From positions 744,001-808,000 of the forward strand of contig JAFKIL010000001.1 in assembly GCA_017306415.1 (NCBI GenBank): 64,000 nt of DNA. The letters are read 5' to 3'. The translations under genes were made by a program, and so were the position numbers. Within the stretch, counting starts at the first letter, position 1, and the number at the start of each line of letters is the position of its first letter. Of this stretch, positions 9,839-17,252 are shown one piece after another. This stretch comes from Microbacterium sp. GTDB lineage: Bacteria; Actinomycetota; Actinomycetes; Actinomycetales; Microbacteriaceae. Under the pieces are notes generated by a model. It had not been told where the DNA came from. It made no database searches and saw only the letters and a list, made by a program, of their open reading frames with translations.

Positions 9839-10963
9839 TCATTTCGCCGTGCAGGTCGGCAGGGCGTCGAGATCGCCGCCCGAACGGAGCGCATCGAGGA
9901 CCGCGAGCGAGTCGTCGACCTTCTTCACCGCGAACACGCGGAGACCCGAGGGGACGTGCCCCACGACCTCGTCGCAGTTCGAATCCGGCGCGAGGAAGTA
10001 GGAGGCGCCCGCCTCCTTCGCTCCATAGAGCTTCTGCCGGATGCCGCCGATCGGGCCGACGGTGCCGTCGGCCGTGATCGTGCCCGTCCCCGCGATGCTC
10101 TTCCCGCCGTTGAGCTGACCGGGCGTGAGGGTGTCCATGATCCCGAGCGCGAACATCATCCCCGCCGACGGGCCGCCCACATTGTTGAGCTGGATGGTGA
10201 CGTCGATCGGGAAGTCGTAGTCGGTGATGAGGCTGACACCGAGCAGCCACGTGGTCGTGCCCTGGGTCGTGAGCTTCTTCGGTGTCACCGAGACGTCCTG
10301 GCGGGCACCGTCCCGTTCGATCGTCAGCGTCACCGCCGATCCGTCCGCATCGTTGACGATGCGGCGCAGCGTGTCGACGTCCGTGATCGCCGTGCCGTTC
10401 GCGGCCACGATGACGTCGTCCTTGCGCAGCTTCCCCTGTGCGGCCGAGTCGTCCGTGAGCGAGTACACCGAGAGCTTCGGGTGGACGTCGTAGCCGAGAT
10501 GCGTGAGGGCGGCTGCCGTGGCCTCCTTCTGGGAGTCGACCATCATCGCCGCGCTCTCCTCGTTGCGCTCCTGGGTGGTCTGGCCGGTCGGGAAGACCGA
10601 GTCGATGGGCAGCACCGCCCTCGACGGATCGAACCATGCGAGCGCGAGTTCGAACCAGTTCGGCGTGCGCTCACGACTGCCGACGACCTGAACCGTGAGC
10701 ATGTCGAGCGTGCCCTTCGTCGGATAGGTCTTCGCCCCCTTCACGGAGATGAGCGGCACCTCCTTGCCGTCGGCGGACGGGGCGGTGCCCAGGGTGTTGA
10801 ACACCGGACCGGGCTGCTGGATGACGTACGCCGTGGGGAGGAAGGTGAGGACGAGCAACGCGACGAGCGCCACGGTGAGCGCCCACAGTCCGAAGGACGT
10901 CCCGCGGGGCATCCGTCGACGAGGCGCCGGCGCGATCGTCAGGTTCTCGTCGAACAGCGCCAC
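9839..10963 (-). CDS. PDZ and Lon-like (S16) membrane-anchored protease
   Basis: The 374-residue protein has a short cytoplasmic N-terminus, one membrane helix (about 23-48), a PDZ domain (about 163-228) and a C-terminal S16 Lon-type proteolytic domain. The Ser-Lys dyad is visible as Ser266 in GGPSAG and Lys288 in LNGGKSIAGTGTI. It resembles YlbL-type proteins, which cleave substrates at the outer face of the membrane. The GTG at 10963 is preceded by GGAGG at a good distance, so it was preferred over upstream in-frame starts. It is transcribed towards the UPF0182 gene and divergently from the Zincin_2 gene. Confidence 0.9.
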   Translation of the reverse strand: MALFDENLTIAPAPRRRMPRGTSFGLWALTVALVALLVLTFLPTAYVIQQPGPVFNTLGTAPSADGKEVPLISVKGAKTYPTKGTLDMLTVQVVGSRERTPNWFELALAWFDPSRAVLPIDSVFPTGQTTQERNEESAAMMVDSQKEATAAALTHLGYDVHPKLSVYSLTDDSAAQGKLRKDDVIVAANGTAITDVDTLRRIVNDADGSAVTLTIERDGARQDVSVTPKKLTTQGTTTWLLGVSLITDYDFPIDVTIQLNNVGGPSAGMMFALGIMDTLTPGQLNGGKSIAGTGTITADGTVGPIGGIRQKLYGAKEAGASYFLAPDSNCDEVVGHVPSGLRVFAVKKVDDSLAVLDALRSGGDLDALPTCTAK

Positions 10964-11087
10964 TGCCGATCCTCCGTGTCCGTCGTTCGCGACCGGCGTA
11001 CAGAGACGGCCCATCGGTCGGGGATCGCTGCGATCCGTGCGACTAGCGTAGAACCACACGTCCTACCCGGGCTGAAAGGCGGCTGAA

Positions 11088-12470
11088 GTGGCAGACGACG
11101 ACGGGCGCAGTCCCGAGGACGACTTCCAGGAGCTCCTGCGACAGCTCTTCGGCGCCGAAGGCGGCCGCCTCGACCCGGAGCAGCTCTCCCAGCTGTCGGG
11201 GCTCGGCATCGACCCGGCGATGATGCAGACCGTGATGCGCCACCTGCAGGACGCCTTCAAGGACGGCCAGGACGGCGGCATCTCGTGGGAGATGGCCGAA
11301 CGACAGGCCCTCCACATCGCCAACCAGAGCGATCTGGGGGTCACGAGCGGACAGCGCGGCGACGTCGACCAGGCCTTCTCGCTGGCGACCCTGTGGCTGA
11401 GCGAGGCCACCGCCATCTCCGACCTCGCGAGCCCCCCGCGGGCGATCACGCGCGGCGACTGGGTGAGCGCCACGCTGCCGGTCTGGCAGGAGCTCGCCGA
11501 ACCCGTGGCCACGAGCATCGCGGACGCGCTGACCACGGCCCTCGGCGAGCAGGCGCCCGATGACATGCAGGAGCTCGTCCAGGGCGCAGGCCGCATCATG
11601 CGCACTGTCGGCGGCTCGCTGTTCGCCTCCCAGCTCGGCCAGGTCGTCGGTCAGCTCTCCACGACGGTGGTGAGCGGTGGCGATGTCGGCATCCCCCTCA
11701 TGCCCGCCGGCGACGCGGTGATCCTGCCGCAGAACTTCGCCGACTTCGGCCGTGATCTCGAAATCGCGGAGGATCAGCTCGCACTCTACGTCGCCACCCG
11801 CGAACTCGCGCATGCCCGGCTGTTCCGGCACGCGAAGTGGCTGCGGCTGCACGTCATCGCGCAGATCACGGACTTCGCGCGGGGCGTCCGCGTCGACACC
11901 GAGGCACTCGAGGAGCTGGCGTCGCGCTTCGACCCGTCGCAGCCGGAGGAGCTGCGCGCCGCTCTCGAGAGCGGAGCCCTCCTCCCCGCCCGCACACCTG
12001 CACAGACGGCCGCGCTCACGCGGCTGGAGAATCTGCTCGCGACGATCGAGGGATGGGTCGACGTCGTGACGGAGGACGCCACGTCGCGCCTGCCCTCCGC
12101 ACCGCGCGTGGCCGAAGCTGTGCGTCGCCGACGCGCAGTGGGCGGTCCGGCCGAGAAGGCACTCGCGTCTCTCGTCGGCCTCGAACTGCGTCCTCGCCGG
12201 ATGCGGGAGGCGGCGGCCATGTGGCGCGCGGTCACCGACGCCGTCGGGATGGCCGCTCGCGACGCCCTGTGGGACTACCCCGACCTCATGCCCACGTCCG
12301 ACGACATCGACGATCCTGCAGGGCTCATCGCACGCCTCGAGGCCCGGTCCCGCGGCGAAGAGCCGCCGCGGGATGCGATGGACGAGGCCATCGAAGCGCT
12401 TCTGCGCGACGTGGGCGAGCGCCCGGAGGGCGGCGAGGCGCCCGGACCGGACGATCCGCGGCCGGTCTGA
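11088..12470 (+). CDS. Zincin_2/DUF2342 family putative zinc-dependent metalloprotease
   Basis: The 460-residue protein matches the actinobacterial family often annotated as zinc-dependent metalloprotease or F420-associated hydrolase (PF10103 type). The conserved block ATRELAHARLFRHAKWL (about 228-244) carries the expected E..AH..LF..H pattern rather than a classical HEXXH. The acidic N-terminus (EDDFQELLRQLFG) is also typical. It starts at a GTG at 11088 behind GAAAGG, with a possible -10 TAGCGT at 11044-11049. It is divergent from the PDZ/Lon protease and upstream of the TOMM/ThiF-like gene. Catalytic activity has not been shown for most of the family. Confidence 0.85.
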   Translation: MADDDGRSPEDDFQELLRQLFGAEGGRLDPEQLSQLSGLGIDPAMMQTVMRHLQDAFKDGQDGGISWEMAERQALHIANQSDLGVTSGQRGDVDQAFSLATLWLSEATAISDLASPPRAITRGDWVSATLPVWQELAEPVATSIADALTTALGEQAPDDMQELVQGAGRIMRTVGGSLFASQLGQVVGQLSTTVVSGGDVGIPLMPAGDAVILPQNFADFGRDLEIAEDQLALYVATRELAHARLFRHAKWLRLHVIAQITDFARGVRVDTEALEELASRFDPSQPEELRAALESGALLPARTPAQTAALTRLENLLATIEGWVDVVTEDATSRLPSAPRVAEAVRRRRAVGGPAEKALASLVGLELRPRRMREAAAMWRAVTDAVGMAARDALWDYPDLMPTSDDIDDPAGLIARLEARSRGEEPPRDAMDEAIEALLRDVGERPEGGEAPGPDDPRPV

Positions 12471-12564
12471 CGACCCCCCTCCCCAACCTGGGGACCCGGC
12501 GCCGCCGCGGCCGCTCCCTGTGGATAGTGCGCAGGCGCACCCGCGCGGCGCGCACAATCGGTGG

Positions 12565-13428
12565 ATGCTCCGCCTCGATCCCGCGTACCCCCCGGTGTGG
12601 CGCACACCGACCACGCTCCAGTTCGGTGTCGACGCCGTGGCGCTGCTCGAAGACCCCGAACCCTGGGAGGAGCGCGTCGTGCACGAACTGTCCCGGGGGC
12701 TGCTCGAGGGCGCCGTGCACCCCCTCGCGGCGGAGGCGGGCGCGACGGCGGCGGACATCCGTCGGCTCTTGGAACGGCTGGCTCCCGCACTGCGGGCGAC
12801 CGAGGCAGCGAGCGCACGAGCCGTCCTCATCCATCGGCCCGCGACCATCGACGAGGAGGACGCTCGCGCCGTGCGCGACGCCGTCATGGCAGACGGCGCG
12901 CGCGTGCGGCTCATGGAGGGGGACGACCTGAGGCCCCTCGAGGGCGAGACGGTCATCCTGCTCGCCGCCCATGTCGTGGATCCACGGCTCGCCGCGGCCC
13001 TGCTCCGCGACGACGTCCCCCACCTGCCCCTGGTCTTCACCGGGCGACGTGCGACGATCGGCCCGCTGGTGCGTCCCGGCGAAACGGCCTGTCTGATGTG
13101 CGTGGAGGCCCGGCGGCGGGATCTCGATCCGGCGTGGCCGGCGATCGCGTCCCAGCTGCTCGCCCTCCGTGCGCGTTCCGTCGGGCGCGCGCTCGCCCTC
13201 GAGGCGGGACTCCTCGCGGGGCGTCTGCTCAGCGAGTCCGACGAGGCGGGGCGTTCCGCTCACTCTGTGACGGTCCGCGCCGACTCGTCGCAGCGCTCGT
13301 GGCAGGTGCATCCGCCGCATGAAGAGTGCCGCTGCCGATCTCTCGGAGGAACCGTGACGGTGATCGCTCCCGATATCCGCTCCCGCCTCGTGACCAGGAC
13401 GCGGACAGTGTCCGCTCGGAGCGCGTGA
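12565..13428 (+). CDS. TOMM leader-binding/cyclodehydratase-C-like (degenerate ThiF) protein
   Basis: The 287-residue protein begins with a small domain resembling a RiPP leader-recognition wing (residues 1-80). It continues into a ThiF/E1-like fold that lacks the GxGGxG nucleotide motif. Near residue 167-190 it has RATIGPLVRPGETACLMCVE, the Cys-X2-Cys element of TOMM cyclodehydratase C proteins, and near the C-terminus ECRCRS supplies the second metal pair. Such proteins bind precursor leader peptides and deliver them to a YcaO partner, but no YcaO or precursor gene is in the window. The orthologue in M. tuberculosis is probably Rv3196 (from memory). The 3' end overlaps uvrD2 by 200 bases tail to tail. 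Confidence 0.7.
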   Translation: MLRLDPAYPPVWRTPTTLQFGVDAVALLEDPEPWEERVVHELSRGLLEGAVHPLAAEAGATAADIRRLLERLAPALRATEAASARAVLIHRPATIDEEDARAVRDAVMADGARVRLMEGDDLRPLEGETVILLAAHVVDPRLAAALLRDDVPHLPLVFTGRRATIGPLVRPGETACLMCVEARRRDLDPAWPAIASQLLALRARSVGRALALEAGLLAGRLLSESDEAGRSAHSVTVRADSSQRSWQVHPPHEECRCRSLGGTVTVIAPDIRSRLVTRTRTVSARSA

Positions 13429-14995
13429 TGCCGACGTATGTCAGACGGCGCTCCTCGTCGACGCTCTCGAAGGTCGTCGCATATCCGATCGGCAGCTGCC
13501 CCTCGGCCAGCCCCACGAGGTGCACGTGCGGCCATTCCAGGCCCTTCGCGGCGTGCAGTGTCGAGAGGGTGACCGTGCGGAGCGCGGGCTCGTGATGGTC
13601 CTTCGCTCGTGCGATCAGGTCGTCGGTGAACGACCGGAGGGTGGTTCCCGTGGGTGCCTCCTCGGCGAGCCGCAGGAGGGCCATGCGGGCCTCCCAGGCG
13701 TCCCGGAGCGCGCCGCCGGCGGGAGGGGCCGCCTCCGTGAGACCGAGCGAACGCAACACGTCGCGCACAGCGTCGACGAATCCGGTCTCGAGCGGGGCGA
13801 CGGAGGCTCCGCGCAGCGCCAGAACGGCCTGCCGAACCTCGGGGACGTCGAAGAACCGCCGCCCGCCGAGCACGGTCGCCGGGAGCTGGAGGTCGGCAAG
13901 AGCGCGCAGGAGTTCCGCGGACTGGGCATGCGCCCGGTACAGCACGGCGATGTCCCCGGGGTCGACGCCGGAGCGCACCTGATCGGCGATGCGATGTGCC
14001 ACGCCCCGCGCCTCGGCGGCATCGTCCTCGTATTCCGTCACGGTCGGCACCGGCCCGCCCGGGGTCCCCGCTGCGGCCGAGAGCTCGAGCGCGCCGGGCC
14101 GCCCGCGCATGAGCGCGTTCGCGACGGCGAGCACCTCGGGAGCCGAGCGGTAGTTGGTCTCGAGCCGGATCACGCGGGCATCGGGATGCCGGCGAGCGAA
14201 GTCGAGCAGGAAGGACGCGTCCGCACCCGCGAACGAGTACACGGTCTGACTCGCGTCGCCCACCACGCACAGGTCGCGGCGATCCCCGAGCCACAGCTCG
14301 AGCAGGCGGTGCTGCAAGGGCGACACGTCCTGGAATTCGTCGACGGTGAAATGACGGTACTGCTCGCGCACGGCTCGCGCGACCCGCGGCTCGGCCTCCA
14401 GCATGCCCGCACACGCGAGGAGGACGTCCTCGAAGTCGAGCCGGCGCCGCTCGTCCTTCACCTTCTCGTACGCGAGCTGCAGATCCACGACCCGCTCGAC
14501 GGTGAGGCGACCGACGCCGTCGGGCCGAGCCGCCGCGTACGCGTCGATCGACCGCATCGTGACCTTGCGCCACTCGATCTCCGCGGCCACGTCCCGCAGC
14601 GTCGCCGTGTCGAGGTCGAGTCGCATCCCCTCGGCCGCGTGGGCGAGGAGTCGGACCTTGTTGTCGATGAGCGACGGTGCGGCGTCCTTCGCGACAGTCG
14701 GCCAGAAGAAGTTGAGCTGCGCGAGCGCGGCCGCGTGAAACGTCCGGGCGGCCACTCCCTCGACTCCAAGGCTGCGCAGGCGGCCGCGCATCTCTCCGGC
14801 CGCCTTCGTCGTGAAGGTGACCGCCATCACCCGTCCCGGCGAATAGGCCCCGGTGTCGACGCCATGCGCGATGCGGTGGGTGATCACCCTCGTCTTGCCG
14901 GTCCCGGCCCCCGCGAGCACGCAGACCGGCCCACGCAGCGCTGCGACCGCCTCCCGCTGCCGGTCGTCGAGGCCGGCGAGTGCCAGCTCGCTCAC
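13229..14995 (-). CDS. uvrD2: ATP-dependent DNA helicase UvrD2 (superfamily 1A)
   Basis: The 588-residue protein has all SF1A motifs: Walker A AGAGTGKTRV near residue 27, FTVDEFQDVSP, VVGDASQTVYSFAGAD, LETNYRS and TLHAAKGLEWPHVHL. It unwinds duplex DNA 3' to 5'. The protein stops about 35 residues after the helicase core (SRFLREIG), so the HRDC domain of the longer mycobacterial UvrD2 is absent. The GTG at 14995 overlaps the nudC stop (GTGA), indicating coupled translation. Its last 200 bases overlap the convergent TOMM-like gene. The nudC-uvrD2 pairing is conserved in actinobacteria. Confidence 0.9.
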   Translation of the reverse strand: MSELALAGLDDRQREAVAALRGPVCVLAGAGTGKTRVITHRIAHGVDTGAYSPGRVMAVTFTTKAAGEMRGRLRSLGVEGVAARTFHAAALAQLNFFWPTVAKDAAPSLIDNKVRLLAHAAEGMRLDLDTATLRDVAAEIEWRKVTMRSIDAYAAARPDGVGRLTVERVVDLQLAYEKVKDERRRLDFEDVLLACAGMLEAEPRVARAVREQYRHFTVDEFQDVSPLQHRLLELWLGDRRDLCVVGDASQTVYSFAGADASFLLDFARRHPDARVIRLETNYRSAPEVLAVANALMRGRPGALELSAAAGTPGGPVPTVTEYEDDAAEARGVAHRIADQVRSGVDPGDIAVLYRAHAQSAELLRALADLQLPATVLGGRRFFDVPEVRQAVLALRGASVAPLETGFVDAVRDVLRSLGLTEAAPPAGGALRDAWEARMALLRLAEEAPTGTTLRSFTDDLIARAKDHHEPALRTVTLSTLHAAKGLEWPHVHLVGLAEGQLPIGYATTFESVDEERRLTYVGITRSERTLSASWSRGGSGYRERSPSRFLREIGSGTLHAADAPATSAATSRRGPSQSERNAPPRRTR

Positions 14996-15924
14996 GCCAC
15001 CCCCGCGCACCAGTCGACGATCAGTCGGTGCGCGATCGAGGCCCGGCCCGGTAGCAGGAGGCCGTCTTCGCTGCTGCCGTCCCACGTGTCACCACGATCG
15101 AGCGCCGACCGGATCTCGTCACGGGTGAACCATCGAACGGCGGCGATCTCCTCGCCGTCCGGGCGCGCTTCTCCATCGACGACAGCAACGGCACGGAAGC
15201 CCAGCATCAGGGACCGGGGATAGGGCCACGCCTGAGAGGAGCGGTATTCGATATCCGTGACGCGCACGCCCGCCTCCTCCCCGACTTCGCGGGTGACGGC
15301 GGTCTCGAGCGACTCGCCCGCCTCGACGAATCCTGCGAAGCACGAGAAGCGGTTGGCTCCCCAGAGCGCGTTCGAGCCGAGAAGGATGCGGTCGGGGTCA
15401 CTTCCGCTCGTCACGGCGACGATGATCGCCGGATCGGTGCGGGGGAAATGCTCGCGGCCGCATGACGAGCAGAGGCGGGACCAGCCCGCCGTGCGCAGCT
15501 CCGTCCTGGCTCCGCAGGCGGGGCAGAACGCGGCATCGCGCAGCCAGCGACCGAGGCTGAGCGCCTCCACGAACGCGTCGGCGTCCGCTGCGGGGAGGTC
15601 GCCCCCCGTCGCGCGGAGCGACCCCCACTCCCCGATGGCGGACGGAGCCTCTGCGCCGTCGGGCAGCACCGCGGTGAGCAGCGGCGCGCCGGCGGCGTCA
15701 CGACCGAGGAACGCCCACTCCGCCTCCCCGGGGACCTCGGATGTCGACAGGTATCGCAGACCGGACCCCGAGACGGGCGCAGCGTCGCCGTGGATCAGAA
15801 GCACCCTCGCGGCGACGTCGTGACGCAGCCGGTCGAGGAGACCGGGTCTCGACCGCTCGTCCGCAGAACGATCGATTCCGCCCCTTGCAAGGGCGGGGAT
15901 GGGACCTTCCCCGTGCGCGGCCAT
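14992..15924 (-). CDS. nudC: NAD(+) diphosphatase / NADH-capped RNA decapping Nudix hydrolase
   Basis: The 310-residue protein contains a zinc ribbon (Cys134, Cys137, Cys152, Cys155), the Nudix box GFVEAGESLETAVTREVGEEAG (198-219, key residues E and REVGEEAG) and the NudC signature SQAWPYPRS (230-238). These identify NAD(H) pyrophosphatases that also remove NAD caps from RNA. The ATG at 15924 follows GGAGGT at good spacing. The gene heads a two-gene operon with uvrD2 (4-base overlap) and is divergent from the kinase-fold gene at 15987. Confidence 0.93.
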   Translation of the reverse strand: MAAHGEGPIPALARGGIDRSADERSRPGLLDRLRHDVAARVLLIHGDAAPVSGSGLRYLSTSEVPGEAEWAFLGRDAAGAPLLTAVLPDGAEAPSAIGEWGSLRATGGDLPAADADAFVEALSLGRWLRDAAFCPACGARTELRTAGWSRLCSSCGREHFPRTDPAIIVAVTSGSDPDRILLGSNALWGANRFSCFAGFVEAGESLETAVTREVGEEAGVRVTDIEYRSSQAWPYPRSLMLGFRAVAVVDGEARPDGEEIAAVRWFTRDEIRSALDRGDTWDGSSEDGLLLPGRASIAHRLIVDWCAGVA

Positions 15925-15986
15925 CGATACCTCCGTCCAGGGCGTGGCGCCGTCGCGCCTGGTCGCGGCCGACCTACCCTGGGGGC

Positions 15987-17228
15987 ATGGCACGCTCACC
16001 GTTCACTCTAGCGGCGTCGGTGACGTCGGCTCTCCCGCGCACGAACGTCGTGGGCGTCGCCGCCCTGACCGAGCGCGCCGCGGGAAGGTTCGACTCCGCG
16101 GTCGCCGACCTCGACGACGGACGTCGCGTGGTGGTCCGCGTCCCGAGCGACGCGGACGCCGCGGCTGAACTCGCCGACGAGATGCGCGCCCTGCGCGCAT
16201 TGACGCCGGGCGTACGTGCGCTGCTTCCCTTCCGCGCACCCGAGCTGTTCGGCGAGACGACCCTCGACGGCATGCGCGGAGCCGTCCTCGAGTTCATCGA
16301 GGGCTACCGCGTCGAGGCCGCCCACCTCCCCGCGGGCAGAGGAGCGGCGACCGGATTGGGGACGGCGATCGCCGCCGTGCACACACTCCCGGTCTCGGTG
16401 ATCCGCGCCGCGGGACTTCCCGCCATGACGCCCGAGCAGGTCCGCGATGACGTGTCGCGACTGCTGGACCGTGTCGCGGCCGTCCACCGCATCCCGGTGT
16501 CATTGCTGTCCCGGTGGAGCCGGGCCCTGGCCGTGGATCGCCTGTGGCGTTTCGAGTCGACGGTCGTGCTCGGCGGGATCGCGCCGGAGGCCTTCCTGTT
16601 CACCGACATCGCCGAGGTCCCCCGCGTCGTCGGCCTGCTCGACTGGCACGGACTCTCCGTCGGCGACCCCGCCATCGATCTGCGGTGGATCGCATCGGCG
16701 CCCGATGCCGCCGACGACGTGATCGCCGCCTACGCGTCCGAAGGCGTCCGGGCCCCGGACGCAGAGCTTCGCACCCGTGCGCGTCTCTATGCCGAGCTGG
16801 AGTTCGCGAAGTGGCTGGTCCACGGCGACGACAACGGCCGCCAGGACATCACGGACGACGCCCTCTCCCTGTTGCGCGCTCTGGCTGACGGCGTCGTCGA
16901 CGACGACCTCGTCGTGGACCCGAGCGTCGACATCGACGACGCGCTCGCCCTCCTCGATCGCGACCCCCGTACTGCGTCCGGCTCGATCGACACCTCGATG
17001 CAGACGGATGCCTACGGCCCCGACGACGTATCTCTCTTCACGGACGATCCGGACGAGCCCGGGTCCGTCGCGCCGGAGCGGGAGGGCGACGGCGAGGAGA
17101 CCGCCCCGATCGAGATGTCGGAGTGGGTCGGCGCGCACGACCCCGCCGACGGAACGGCGTCCGCGGACCGGACCGAGGCGAAGCGCGCGTCGGATGCCGC
17201 GCTTCGACGCTGGGCGGCCTCCGAATAG
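15987..17228 (+). CDS. Aminoglycoside/macrolide phosphotransferase-fold protein, catalytic loop degenerate
   Basis: The 413-residue protein aligns with the APH/macrolide 2'-phosphotransferase-like family in its core: an N-lobe with VVVRVP (lysine-site region), a helical lobe, and a DFG-equivalent segment LLDWHGLSVGDPAIDLRW (217-234). The usual catalytic loop HGDxxxxN is replaced by VVLGGIAPEAFLF (193-205), so the base Asp and metal Asn are missing. It is probably a pseudokinase or has a non-kinase role, not a resistance enzyme. The last ~100 residues are acidic and low-complexity. TACCCT at 15975-15980 ends 6 bases before the ATG, suggesting a leaderless transcript. Homologues occupy the same site beside nudC and adnAB in other actinobacteria (memory). 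Confidence 0.72.
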   Translation: MARSPFTLAASVTSALPRTNVVGVAALTERAAGRFDSAVADLDDGRRVVVRVPSDADAAAELADEMRALRALTPGVRALLPFRAPELFGETTLDGMRGAVLEFIEGYRVEAAHLPAGRGAATGLGTAIAAVHTLPVSVIRAAGLPAMTPEQVRDDVSRLLDRVAAVHRIPVSLLSRWSRALAVDRLWRFESTVVLGGIAPEAFLFTDIAEVPRVVGLLDWHGLSVGDPAIDLRWIASAPDAADDVIAAYASEGVRAPDAELRTRARLYAELEFAKWLVHGDDNGRQDITDDALSLLRALADGVVDDDLVVDPSVDIDDALALLDRDPRTASGSIDTSMQTDAYGPDDVSLFTDDPDEPGSVAPEREGDGEETAPIEMSEWVGAHDPADGTASADRTEAKRASDAALRRWAASE

Positions 17229-17252
17229 CAGCCACGCCGCGCCGCGCGGACC

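Noticed and set aside
15987-17228. Macrolide resistance by phosphotransferase
   Set aside because: The catalytic HGD motif is absent and the position next to repair genes is conserved, so resistance is unlikely.
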